From Stenopsyche tienmushanensis (lineage: Eukaryota; Arthropoda; Insecta; Trichoptera; Stenopsychidae), in the NCBI GenBank assembly GCA_008973525.1, contig WACJ01000265.1:372001-436000 (forward strand): a stretch of DNA of 64,000 nucleotides, written 5' to 3'. Made by a program: the position numbers and the translations under genes. Shown here piece by piece: positions 34,995 to 48,454 of the stretch (the first letter of the stretch is position 1; each line of letters begins with the position of its first letter). The notes under the pieces are model-generated. The model made no database searches, was not told where the DNA came from, and saw only the letters and a list, made by a program, of their open reading frames with translations.

Positions 34995-35653
34995 CAGGGA
35001 TCCAGGGACCGGGATTTTCAATATTCTAAGAAATTACATTGATAAATTTGATTACTAATAAGTCAATTTGTTTAATATAAAAAATAATCTGAAGGCGAAA
35101 GAATTTGATTTATTTAAGAAAAGATAAAAATACAATTCAAAAACAGATTACGGAAAGATAAAAATACAATTAAAAAACAAACCGCGTGAGCCCCCATTTT
35201 CGTATAACACCATCAATGTGACTGATAAAATTCCTTTCTATTGAGACACGGACTAAAACTCGCAAAATTCCCGATTTCCCGATAAACTATTTATTTCCGT
35301 CTTTTCAGATGAGTACGTATATACTTTAATACTTTGATGTAATTCGTAACTATATTATGGAGGAATACAAAAATTCTGAACCCCATATCTATTATATTTC
35401 ATATCGAAATTCGCATTATTAGAGTCGAGGTATAGTAAATACATCACCGATAGGGAAGGGTTAATATAACAATTAGAAAAACATATATTCGGCGGTAATG
35501 TCTCGATTTAGTAGCCTTTATTGTGTGCTAGCGAGGTGTACGATTTCTATTAGATACAAATTTTAATCCCAAATTTTTCGGGATTGCGTTTATTAATCCC
35601 GGGACTTATGAGCACCTAAAACTGTCCGGGATCCCGGAATTGAATTCCCTAGT
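34995..35653. mobile_element. hAT-like element with GGGATCCCGG-rich ends
   Basis: Left end CAGGGATCCAGGGACCGGG, right end (reverse complement) CTAGGGAATTCAATTCCGGG. Subterminal CCCGGGA / GGGATCCCGG words on both sides and the intron-1 relic's similar end suggest one hAT family. No 8-bp duplication is recognisable, so borders are tentative. A 25-bp AGATAAAAATACAATT-type duplication lies at about 35120-35185. Confidence 0.45.
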
Positions 35654-35659
35654 CGTGGT

Positions 35660-38015
35660 GCAAGATGACGTTGTATCTATTGATAAGTTCTTAACGAGTT
35701 TGATCGCCAATAAATGTTGATACAGATTTAAATTAATTGATCGAAGTCTCTCAGCTAATCTATCATTGGAAAGATCTATATTTGTCTCTACCAAATGAAG
35801 AAAATTTCGTATTTGAGTTTGATTTGTTTACATTTTAAGAGTTTTTATCAGCGAAAACTGTACAAATTCTGATGGCAAGATTGATCAGAATAAGTTGAAC
35901 AATGACTGTTTAAAAGCTTATAGCAAAAAGCATTACAAAACTTACGCCCCTAATTTTTTTTTACAACTTTTCAAACAAAAGTGTAAAAACGGCACATATT
36001 ATTATATATACGAATTGTGTTCAGAATAGGACGATGCTATGTCAGCATCATGCAGATCATCTATTGATGTATGATAAATTATGAGGGTTCAATTGCCATT
36101 TTAGCTCTATTCTCAGCATTTCAGCTATTTGAATAAGGATACCACAAATCGATCGAATATTATCGTAACCTTTTCCGACTTGTCTTTCTTGAAATTTGAT
36201 TTATGTTTTATTATAAGCATTAAATGTTTAGATTTGTAACAACATAATCGAACAAAATTCTACATGATCATATGTAATTTTGTTCATTTCATTCCTGCCA
36301 TTATATGATAGTGGTTATTGGCAGAATTAATATCATTATTAATCGTAAATTCTATAAAACTTGATATTTAAACAAAGACTTCTTAATGAAAATTGTAATT
36401 AAGAAGAATAAATATCATAAATCAGCGATATAGTTAAAAATCGAAAGCTTATTTTAAATTCTAGATAGTAATAAATTGGTAAGTTAATAGCCCTGCCCGT
36501 GGTGAAAAAATGAAAAGCAAGGTTTCGGTATTTTAAAATGTCTTATTATTATCACAAATTGTATGTAAAGATCTCAATCCAGGCTTAACCTGACTTCCTG
36601 AATTAATATTGAGGCAATTAATAAATTCGGGTAGGACCTCTTATAAGCCGAGTGAATTTGCAACAATAATTAAAATATCATTTAAAATTAACGATAATTT
36701 CACTACTCACTCATAGATCCTTTCTTGCTTATAATTCGTATTTGAATAATCCTTATCCTAACTTAAACATATGTGGAAGATAATGGAACACTTGTTTGAA
36801 GATCATCTTAATCCGATAATGGCAATGGCAACATAAGAAGATGATTTTTATTTCAAGGATACATTCTGTCCTGGATGATCATGATCTGAATAATTCTTTA
36901 TTATTTCATGCTGCTCTAAATTATCATTGCTATGCTTTTGTTCAATTTAATCGCTAAACATTGCTATAAATCCATCATTGGGTGCAAAATCAATTATATC
37001 CAACATTATTGAAAGTCTTCCGACACGTATTTTACCACTAAGCTTAAAATACTCCAAGCCGATGGAATATTTTGATTAGATTATGATTATAGAAGATTTA
37101 GAAGTGTACATTTGACTTTATCAGATTATAGACAACATTTAATTATAGCTCGTGTTCAAAGTGTTTACTGCTTGCTGATTCGTCATAGAAACCCCACAAA
37201 CGTTGATGAGAAGCGATGCAAATCTGAGATTATGCTAATTTGTTCATTGTTCAATTTGAACTGAAAAGAGTTTGTTACCCTTTTTCTTTTATAGCAAATA
37301 AATCCTATTTCGAATAGAATGTATTTATCGCCTTTATAGAGGATGTTGTTAAAATACCAATAGACATTTTAAGCATATTTTATTACAGAAAACATCATTG
37401 AAGTCATGGAATGTGTAGGAATTTAATATGAACTATTCATAAATATGTAATCGACCTAGGATGTTTGGCAGTTGTGCACGCTTAATTAACCGAATTCTGC
37501 TGCATATCAGGGGATCTTCGCTCCAAAAAAAAAGCCTAAATCGTTTATAATGATGATGATTTCTATCGTTTTGGTGCACGTTAAAATATTATAAAGCATT
37601 TTCGTGTTTGTCACGTCGCGTTTTTTGATATCAGCTAAGCGTCTTAAAATGTTATGATAGATTGCTTATGATACAAAGTTATTCTGTTGTCTCATCGAAA
37701 ACTTGGGAAGAATCTTTTTGTTGAATTTATGGAAAAAGCGAAATATTATGGAGAAGATAGCACTGTGCCATCTCTCCAATATACAAGTCTAAGTACATGT
37801 ATGTGGGAGTCTCCCGTTTGTCTAAGCGCTTTTCCAACTTTTTTTTTACTTTAAAGTCGAGACACGTTTTCGGCATTTCAAACTTTTTATGGCACGCACC
37901 AGAAAAGTGTTGTATTTTCCGTTTTTTTCCCGTATATTAATTTGCTTATAATATTTTGTCTCATATTTGGCGCCCTGGTTGGTTCCCCAACCCCCGATAA
38001 ATGGTTCCGGCAGCA
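35660..38015. other. AT-rich DNA, nothing recognised
   Basis: No frames, shared repeats or element ends noticed. Confidence 0.45.
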
Positions 38016-38019
38016 ATCC

Positions 38020-38108
38020 TACTTACAAACTACTAACTACTATTACTACTACTAACTACTACTATTACTACTACTTACTACTACTAACAATATACTACTA
38101 CAAACTAC
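38020..38108 (+). repeat. (ACT)n-type imperfect microsatellite
   Basis: Runs of ACT/TAC triplets with scattered interruptions, following the GC-richer segment GGCGCCCTGGTTGGTTCCCC (37970-37989). It might be the tail of an unrecognised SINE. Confidence 0.7.
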
Positions 38109-38500
38109 CCCATAAGCCATATAAACTTTTTATATATGTATTTAATAGGAATATAAACTGGATTTAACGCATTTGTGTGTGGATTTTTATTTTCGTAGTT
38201 TTTTCCGCACATTTTTTTGACGTCGTGTTTATCAATAGAAACTCAAAAAAATCTGTCTGTGGTTTAAATATGTCGATATTTCTGTGGGAATGTGGGAATT
38301 GCATAAAAAAATCAAAATCATTATAAGGATCGAATAGTATTTTTAATTAATTGTATAAATCTGCATCTATTTTATATTTCAAATGTTAAACAATTAGACT
38401 TATAACTGTTCATATTAACACATTCTCGTCGTTTAACTAGAAAAAAAAAACATATAAATACTTTTTAAATTGTGCTATCAGCGTAATAAAAAATATGTTA

Positions 38501-38605
38501 TCTAATATATAAAAATCAATGTTTGTTTGTCCGCATTTAATGCGCTTCCATACCGTTCATTCGATTGCGATAAAACTTTGTCAACTTGCTGTTTACACTC
38601 GTGGG
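38501..38605 (+). mobile_element. Helitron head fragment
   Basis: TCTAATATATAAAAATCAAT preceded by A, then GTTTGTTTGTCCGCATTTAA and the TTCATTCGATTGCGATAAAA block shared with 7918-8010. The 3' end is not recognisable. Confidence 0.6.
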
Positions 38606-38649
38606 AATAACATAGGCATAGTAAAAATATTGTATCGATGCACCATGTT

Positions 38650-41600
38650 GGCGCATATTGGTCTGGTGAAACGAAGTAAATTTTGAATTTTGAGATTTAA
38701 AAGTATGTTACAACGTTATGCAACTATATTTACGAAGAATGTGTCTGCACAATATGAGTAACGATTTCGGTTTAGTAAACTTTTATTTTGATATCCAAGC
38801 TCATACCAGATGGTTCAAATTTAAATAGCGTTGTTATTTTAAAGCTCTATCATATAATTTGTATGCACAATTTTAGAGTGAGGGATAATCCTGCTCATCT
38901 ACCCTTTTCTAGTGCGGATTATGTCTTCGGCTACATTCACGATTTCATTGGATTAAACCATGAAAATGTGATATTTTTACGCGATTTGTTCAATTACTGC
39001 GCGATTTGATTTTTGCGCATTCCCACTAGATCGAATTCAAGCATATTTTGGTCAATTGTTGATTTTGTTTCGTATTTTTTGCTAGAGTTTGCTGTATTTG
39101 AATTCTCCAAATGTTGGTCGTTCATCTTTTAATAGTCTGGTGCAGGTCTGGGGTTATTTTAATTTTTGGCAGCAGTCTTTCCTTGTTTATTTTTGGATTT
39201 GTGTTGTTTCAAAGCACTTTATAATTGTCGATAAAATCAACTGCAGATGCTTAATTTGTCGGTAATGTTCAATGTTTTGGATGGAATTCCCATTGGAATC
39301 TAACTCGCTTTGATGGTAAAGGCATTTTATTGAAGTCCGACAGTCACGCTCACTGTTACTGGCGCGGAACCTGTGGGCGACCGTCCAATTTAACATTTGA
39401 TTCAGATTTCTTCTGTGAATCAAATTTGATGAATATCATTATATTGGACAACATTGATGCGAATTTAAACTGTTTCAGTTTTGGAACAGTAGGTTGTTAT
39501 TCAACCGCCATTAGAGTAATTGAATTAGTCTTGTAGGGATAACTAGCGCTTTGATGTCAAAAACAATTACAAGATTTAAGTGCTTAATGTATACAGCAGC
39601 GGAGTGAATATTGCAGAATTTAATTCAAATAGTAAAACTAAGGCTATAAATTTTGAGAAAAAAGCATGTGTAATTGGATCTGCCAAGAGGGGTAGATAAA
39701 CATATGTGATGCAGTGGATAGAAACATTCTGTGTGGGTTCAGAAGAGCACCATCGATTCTCTCCCAGTGTTTGAAGTATTATTTTTGATAATATTTGGGC
39801 ATTGTCCTTTTACTTTTATCTAGCAGGACTCACTTTTGTGGACTCTAATGTGGGATATAATCGTAGTATGCAAATGATCCGTCGAGGCATTGCACCATAT
39901 TTTCCGTCCTTTAATCATAATATAAAAATGTCGTGAACAGCAAAATGGCTTGCGGGCGGTATTTAGATGAAACACTTAGATTTATTATTGCACTAGGGTG
40001 AATTCCGGAATTGCCGGGGGGCCAACGAGGGGGCTGACGTCCCTTATAGCCGGATTTAGTGCCGCTCCAATTCAATCCTTGATGGACGTTATCAAATTTT
40101 TGCACCGGAAGCTATCTGATATCTAAATCGAGCCCCCATGCAGTCCTACAATATAATATTCAGATACTATAAATGTTGAATGAAAGTCCCGAATTGACGT
40201 CATTGTTATTATGCCCCATACGCTGGGACAATTTAATTCGTGAGTTTATGATTTTAATAAAATGATACCCCTAAATTCAGTGGTAATGCCTCACGTACTC
40301 TCATGCATAATATTAAATGATAACAAGGACTTGAACTGGCCCGGAACGCACCGGAAAGTCGTCCCGTTGCGTCAAAAAGGAGCGTAATTTTGTCCCAAAA
40401 GCAAGGAATGAAACGTAATTTTATTCTTGTTACTTTCAGACCGAATTAATTCGGCGAAAGACGCCTTATCTTGTTGATAATAATATTTTTTGATCATGTA
40501 ATTTATTTGGAGCTCATGCTGCCTTCAATGTCTTATGTGCCTGAAAAAGTCTAAGCTCTGCGATGCAATGTATGTGACTACTCTATGATGATATGATCTA
40601 TATTAATCATCACTTTTTATCCGTTTATTCGGCTTATAGCGCTTAAATTTCATAAATATACCTCAGAACTTATCCCCAAAAATTTTCTACCATATGGGCA
40701 ATCGGTCCCCTCGGGCTTCACCTCACCCTATGGACGTTTTACGATCGAATGCCTCACGTGGCTCGTTTATTAATGAACCGAAGAAGGGACACCAAAAAGG
40801 TGGAAAATTACCAGAAAAAGACATTAAAGATTGGACTTGGTCTAAGATATTTATTTTTGACTTTTTAGTATTAAAAAAGACCCCAACTGCGAGACTTTTT
40901 GATGACGATGCACCTCTTTCTCGTGAATTGGCCGCAGTGTTTCTTTACATGCTCAGATAAACAGCCAGAGACGATCAGCAACATTCTCAAAAATATATTT
41001 TTCCTCAAAAATGCATAAGAACAAGGAGTGGTTATGAGAAAACACGGACTTCTTCAGGTCATGGTTTTCCATGTCATGTAAACTTATCAAGGTATTTCTT
41101 CTCATTTTAAAAAAATTAGCCTGAAGAGCTTAAAAAAGAAACTTTAACTATAATAAAGATATGTGACTGAAATAACTGAAAACTATATTAATTTGCGTGT
41201 GACTCATTCATGTGCTGACTCAATGCTAACATGCAGATCAAAGACAGCAATAGCATCTCATATTTACTTAATATTTTTAATAAAATATTTAAAAAACGAT
41301 AAAGTTATAGCGTTTTAAAACAGTAACATTTGATCTGGTTACTGCTGTAGAAATCGCTTTCGTCCAGTGTACGGATATGACAAGATAAGAAGTATGAAAT
41401 TTTATACCGCTAATGTAAACATACTGTTTACTTCCACCGATTATGTTGCCTCCTTGTATATGTTTACCATCGGATATATTTTCATGTCTTCTTCGTTTTA
41501 TGCTCCAATTATTGCTGGCGTACTTACTGAGTAGAACGTCTTTACGATGTCAATAAATCCCAACCAAACAAGTTTTTCGTATTCGTTTGCTCTCTATAAA

Positions 41601-44600
41601 TTATCATCACTGATGAACTGTGCTGATGAATGAACGGGATGAGCAACGAATTTTTAAAAAATGATAAATTAATCAAACCATTCAAATGAATAATGGCTGC
41701 CGTTGCATACGTGTCGGTTGATGCTGTGAATTATTGTTTTTAGAATTTATCCCCCATCATCATAGACGTTTCAAACAGGCTCATTTTTTATGCGAAAAAT
41801 ATTAAATATAGAATATTTAGTATGTTGACTAGGCGATCTTTATTAAACATAAAAATATTTTTTAAAATTTGACAAAGTATAGTAGTGGTAGTGGGGGGAG
41901 CCACGTATGTTGATGGAAGAGTGATGACATTCTTCTCTATGGAAGTCCTAAGTCCTGGACAAATAATTTGCAGCAAAAAAATTAAACATATTTTTACTCT
42001 CTATAATATTGTGTATAATATAGACTATAATTAAGAAGAAATATTAATAAATAAAAAAATAGTGAGCGATTGAAAAAAAGTTTGTGTTTTTGCCAACATT
42101 TTTTGTAGTTTTTTGTTTATTAAATAAACATTTTTGAATATTTTTAAATAATTGTAGCCTATACGATGAAAAAAATTATTGTACATATGCCTGCCAAACT
42201 ACATAAAGAATTCTCATCTAGGGCATATGGGAGCACTTCCGTAAGCTTGGAAAAAGTAGTTTCGAGAAAAACTGCGAATTTCATTTATATCGTCTTGAAA
42301 TTATTATAACGTATTCTTAAACATTGGTTCTTTCCGTTACACGAAAAAAAAGGATTTTTTTAACCAACAAGGAAACGTCCCTTAAGAATAAATAAATAGT
42401 GTGATAAAATACTACTTATGTCAATATTTAACCAATTGAAAATGCCGGTGCACTAAAGTGCATCTTGAACATATGCAAATGAATTTAACGCTGAGAACTT
42501 GATTCATTCCAACGAAGAACTCTTCTTACCGTAATGCATAAGCAATTGATTGCAAATGAGAGTAGATTGAATCCACTTTATTCCACAACTCTGAAAAACC
42601 GATCGGGTTAAATTTGCAATGAATTTGTGACCTTTTTGTTTCCAAATTTAAATGTTGAAAACTACCCAGGCTAGTAGCAGAAAGTAAATTATTCCACTGA
42701 AAAGGTGTGCTCTCTTTAGGGCCCGTGGATTCGCGAAAGTTTGACGTTTGTAAGCAATACTCATATTTAACAAGTTTGGGTCGTATTTGACAAGAAAATT
42801 TCTTAAGTTTTATTTCTATGGATCGAATCCCTCGGATATTATTTAGCAAGACGCTTCGCCCGCATCATGTTTTTTTTGTTCGTGAAATCGTTTATTTATT
42901 CATGTATTCCTAGTGTTAATTCGGCATGTCTCACATAGATAAGTTATCTTAATTTATGTACTGTGGAAAAGGTGTTTTGTTGTGCCCTATAGTACGGGTT
43001 CTTCAATAGCACTCAGCTACTTCCGGAGCATTGCCCAACCCTGCGATATGGACACGTCTACCGAGAGCTAACTGATGGGGTCAGAAAGCTTGTATCTGGG
43101 TGGGTCTCCTCAAAAAGGGGTTGGTATTTGCCTTCTGAAACTGAAAGCAATGCATTAAATTTTCACGATTTCGTTTTATATAACCGGATCATTTTTCCTT
43201 CCTGTGTGAATTTTTAGTGCATATTTCGCTGAAAGTATTATGATATTACAATAATTAAACACAAAAAGGTTGATGGTGGATCTGGGAGGGTAAATACTGG
43301 ATCGATTGATAAAGTCGTACAATGACGCGGGTAAATGATAATTAATAAATATTTTTAAAATAATGGTAATTTCGCAACTCACTCATAGATTCTCTCTTAT
43401 CTAAATAAAATTACCATTCAAATAATTGTAACTTTACCACACGTGGAAAGCAAAAGGAAAACCATCAAATAAAAACTCTTTTCCTATAAAAGTCTCCTAT
43501 TGAGATCGCCTACATTCGATAACGGATATGGCACATTAAGAAGAAGGATATTTAGATGAATTTAAGATTTAACCAGCTATTCTCATATCACTTTAATAAA
43601 TTATTTATGTTTTTTCCGGAAACTAGAATTAAAAATACTCTATAATTTCTAATTTCAAAACAACCGAGCAAGAGTTTAAGAAATGTTATTATACAAAGCA
43701 GAAATCACAACGAGAGTAAGATTGTAAAAATGTACCCGGGGTGGTAAGAACTTGATTACTAAAACTAACCTGTATGGTAGGATGATCGCGTATTTGCGAG
43801 CGAATTCCATTGATTCAGAAAGAGCACTCTTGTATGTTGAGCTCAGAGAAACACAGAGACGAATAAAGCGTGTTTTACAGTTGGTAACTGTGCATGGGAG
43901 ACAGAGACGGATAACTTCCTGCGTACATCGCACGATTATATAGATTGTTAACCCAAATTCATCGACTAATAACGAATGTGTGAATGATATAATGAATCGA
44001 TTTCAAGTGTATTGTTTATGTTTACTTGAAGAAATTACCAAATATTTAACATTAAGTATGAAATATAACTTCGTTCAAATTCGTATAAATGTATTTGATG
44101 AGTTTTAAATTAGTAATATTTAATGCTAAATATTGAAATAAACTCAGCATAACTATTCACCTGAGATTTGTATTTGGTCTTGATATATGGATCTTAAATA
44201 GCGAAATTGCATTTCTTATTTTTGTTCAGCATGCGGTAAAGATACATCGTGCTATCTTTATTTGCGACAAGAAGAAGTTGTGTAAGACAAATGATAGAAG
44301 TTCGACGGAAAAGTTACAGCAGATGTGAAGGGTTGGTTTATTTCACGTCCGTATGTTATTTTTTTCACTTTATAGCAATTTTATAGCATTAATTTTTGCT
44401 TCCTTTTTATTTTATCTTGATACGAGTATTAAATAATCCGGAGTGATTTATCTCAGAGCTTTCCTGCCGATTTTTCTTACATCATATGAATCTCAGAAGT
44501 CAACCACCTATCGATCGGTCTACGTTTGTTTATGCAACCCTTACACGCCTGAAAGAATTTTTCATGTTATTTTATCACAGACGCATTGATTTTTTTCCTC

Positions 44601-47350
44601 CTGTGTTCCTGTGTAGGGACAGAGAAAAACATGCGTTAACACGCAAATCACGGGTGGTTTTATGCTACGTCAATATGCCGGCGATGTGTGTTTAGTTAAT
44701 GGGCGGGCGAAAATCATGTTTGCTGCAGATTCGACTTTTTGCAGGGAACTTAATTGAGAGTCCTGCATTATTTAGTCGACGAAACTGCAATGTACAATGT
44801 TTTGTTGCAGGGTCCGACGTAATTGCAAATTTAAATATTCATCAGGTAACCATCCCGGGGTGAAACGATGCAATTATCTAGCTTGACCCCGGCTCATATA
44901 GAAATTTCGACGCCATCTAACGTATATCGGGTGTCTGCAACTTTCAGACTAGGTTTCCCAAAGGTTAAGTTACACTAAACAGCATTTTTAATATTAATTC
45001 AGCATGTTTATTAAAATTCTCGTGTCATATAAGTTTTCAAATATTATAAAACTGTTACCTTGTTGCGATATCAGCCAGACACTAAGATGCTTAGACATAC
45101 CATGGAATCACACTATGTAAGTAAGATATATTTATTCTTAATGACAACTGAAAAATCAAAAGTTATATCAAATATTTTTTAATAATAATATATATTATCA
45201 AACGAATAACACTTTTTTTTAAAATTTTTAAATTGTCCCAATCTTTAAGTACATGTTTTGAAACGGATGCATTTTATTTTATTGCGTTTTATAATATATT
45301 CACCTAGAACATGATTCATAAGATTTCATGGAATTGTACTGATATCATATTGACAAAAAAAACTGCATAGGTGATGATTCAATAAGTTTTTCACAATCTA
45401 TCTGAGTTTCTTTGTCTGAGTATCGATGAACTTTAATTTATAAAGTAGTTAAAAAAATGTTGTTTTCGTCATAAATTCTCACGTATGAATAACATATTTT
45501 ACAATGATTACACATTTATAAAATACTGTAATTTCTATTTTTTCTTAAGATATCATATTGATTGTCAGATGTAAATGACTTTCATTAAACACTTTTCTAG
45601 GAATATAGGATTTTAATGTGAAATTTATTTATATAAGAATTTTTGTCGATCCTTGTATGAAACATCCTGTACATATAATTGTTATTCACATTCAATTCCA
45701 AATATCCAAATATTTGGGAGACTACGACGTTTTAGCAATGATGTAACCCTAAATGACTGAAATAAAAACGCAAATGCTGAATTGCTATTTATTTAATTGG
45801 TATTATTGCTAAAGAAAATGGGCAAATGTAAGATAAGAAGTGTACTCAAGTACTACTGCTCCATTCTAAATTAGGTTATTTTCTACGGTGTATCGTGTAA
45901 TTCGACGTCGATTTTGACGCAATGGTCTTCAAATCGAATTTTGCCCCCACGAATTTCGAATTACTGTTCCACCAGCAGCTCTTACAATTTTCCAAGGCGT
46001 AAGCGTATAAAAAAGGAGCGCTCACCAGGAAGCGTTTATTGATAGCGCGGGAGTAAGGAAAACGCTGAACGTGCAAGCAGAATACGGGGAAATAATGACT
46101 TCAGGTAAAAGATAATTTTAGCAAGGAATACCTTGGAGATAGGAGAAGATAAGTGAAAGAAGGAGCGGTTTGTCACGCGGCGAGACCATAGAAAATCCGA
46201 TAATTGGATTATATCGGGAAGGTAGTGACCGATTACTCGACGGGGCTCTGCTGAAGAAGCGCTACTTTTTTTCTGGGGAGATTTTTTTGATTGGCATAAG
46301 TCTTTTGTTCTATTGAAAACGGACGAGAAAATCCTCACCTGTCACGTTTCTTCTTCGTTAGTGTCCTCCGACCTCTTACTTTCAGATTATTCCAGTTCGT
46401 GCAGGCGCTTAAAAGGGAAAACCCCACATCGGCCTTCTTAATGCGGGGCGTATTATTTAATTCGTGAATCATAAAGACGACCAAAAATGAACCAAACTCC
46501 CATCCATTGGCGTCGTGCGTGCTCCAAATCGAAGATGCTATCAAGCCCTTAAATCAAAAGTCAAACATATTTTTTTTCGCCACGCCGCTTATTTCGTGGC
46601 ATGATTCTTTTCATACGCCGATACGATAAACATGTTTATATTTATAAGGCAAATATTTTGCAACCACCTGTCGTTCACGTAGAAGAATGGCAAAATCTAA
46701 AGTGGCTGTTACCTTGTGGGAGTTTGGTGTCTTACTAGAAATGAGCTTAAATCGTCTTAGGGTGAAAATCGTGATGAAAATGAAGTTCGACGTAAAGCTA
46801 CAACGTTATCTAGTACGTGCGAAGAGATACGAAGGACTCTACAAAATATCAAAGTTCGATGCGACATACTTTACGAGGTCTTTTCCATAATTTTACAACA
46901 TACTTATAAAAAATGTATATTTATATAGCGGAAGTACCGTTACTTTCATTTTTACATCGTCTACGTTATTAAATCTCCCATTTTTTAAATATGCTCCCTA
47001 GACCTGATAGATAATAACCCGAAGGAGCCAAATTTAGATGAAACGGGGGATATGGTTGAAACCTTCAACTCATCTTCTGAATTATGTCGAGGTTCATTTC
47101 TGCAATGTGCGGATGATCAATTAAATTCAGATGTTTTTTATTTAATCTGCACTTTTTTTTCACATTCTATCCTTCATCATAAAAAAGGTTTTATAAAATG
47201 ACGTTCTATGAAATTTATAATACGTTCGTTAATCCGTAGGAACGCTCGGAATGTATTGTGGATATATTTTTTTTGAATTCTAAGAACACACTGGACATTT
47301 AATGCAATTATATAAAATTGATCCTAAATTTATAAAAATAATTCGTATTT
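38650..47350. other. Putative inaE intron DNA, no recognised gene
   Basis: Less AT-rich islands at 39980-40130, 43730-43950, 44480-44880 and 45870-46560 stand out. The minus strand at 46338 has a good donor-like CAG|GTGAGG after a 70-codon open stretch, but the peptide matches nothing I know. A family-E-like end word (ACATCCTGTA) occurs at 45663. Confidence 0.35.
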
Positions 47351-47357
47351 TATTATA

Positions 47358-48449
47358 CAGGATGTTTTGCACTTGCACCAAAATTTTTTTTTGGGGGGTT
47401 AAGAGGGTCATTTGCTACGTTTCACACATAGACCCTATGACCTAAATGTCAGGGTTGTCGAAATAGATTTTTTTTTTTCAACATTTTGAAAAATACCCAA
47501 AATTTCACTTTTAAATTGTCATAACTATTTAATTTGTGGTCGTAATAGTACGAAACAACTATTTTTTGTATTTTGCAATGTATTTTTGATCTAAATATTT
47601 ATCTTATGCAATTGGCTTAAAGAAAATTACTTCTGAGCTTCCAAAGCCACATAAAATGTGCAAACGAATGAGAAATATCAAATTCTAAACTTTATAAACA
47701 AAAAACTAACAACTATTTTGAACTTAGTTTAGTTTTAAAAAGTTATTTAGACTATATCCTTTCCATCAATATGCTACGAGTCATTAAAATTATCAAATAA
47801 GTCGTTAAACTTGAAGAGGTACCAATTTGCCGGGGTCAGGGTTAAGAAAATACTTTTTTTGCTTAAGATGTTTTTATTAAATTTATTTATAATTTTTTTT
47901 CAAATTAGTCACCTCTGCTTCATGTGCACACATGACACATTTTCAGCATTTCAGCAGCATTGAGCATTTCATATTTTATTTTTGCAAAAGCGGCGTTCGT
48001 GTAAATTAATTCTTTTAGACGTCCCTAGACAAAGAGATCCAGTGGTGTCAGATCTGAAAACCATGCGAGCCACGGAATAGGGCACATTCCCAGGCAAAGA
48101 AATCCAGTGGTGTCAGATCAGGAGACCGCGCGAGCTGCGGAATAGGGCACGTCCAAAGACAAAGAAAATCCAGTGGTGTCAGGTCTAAAGAACGTGCGAA
48201 TCAAAATAGTTGTTAGTTTTTTTGTTTATAAAATTTAGAAGTTGATTATTTAGATTAAAAATACATTGCGAAATACAAAAACAGTTATGACTATTTAAAA
48301 GTGAAATTTTGGATATTTTTTCAAAATGTTGAAAAAAAAAATTCTGTTTTGATAACCTTGACACTTAGGACATAGGGCCTTTGTGTAAAACGAAGCAAAT
48401 GCTCCCTTTAACACCATAAAAAAAATTCGGTCCATGTGCAAACATCCTG
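47358..48449. mobile_element. Long inverted-repeat DNA element, family E copy 1
   Basis: 1092 bp flanked by TA. Ends CAGGATGTTTTGCACTTGCA and, reverse-complemented, CAGGATGTTTGCACATGGAC. The complementarity continues inward for some 240 bp or more on each side (about 47358-47728 against 48203-48449, with an extra block in the left arm). The centre has three tandem 65-bp units (48021-48202). On the minus strand the units encode a transposase scrap, so this is a deletion derivative of an IS630/Tc1/mariner-type element. Confidence 0.75.
48021..48202 (-). repeat. Three tandem 65-bp units derived from a transposase motif
   Basis: Units 48021-48085, 48086-48150 and 48151-48202 (last one partial), each containing TCCAGTGGTGTCAG. 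On the minus strand the middle unit reads PIPQLARSPDLTPLDFFAWE, the block W-PRSPDLTPLDFFLWG that carries the last catalytic residue in many insect Tc1/mariner-like transposases. Confidence 0.75.
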
Positions 48450-48454
48450 TATAT

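Noticed and set aside
38020..38108. CRISPR-like array from repeated ACT units
   Set aside because: It is a simple trinucleotide microsatellite without spacers in a eukaryotic sequence.
39690..39765. SINE-like sequence ATGTGATGCAGTGGATAGAA followed by GTGGGTTCAGAAG
   Set aside because: The B-box is too poor and no repeat partner is present in the window.
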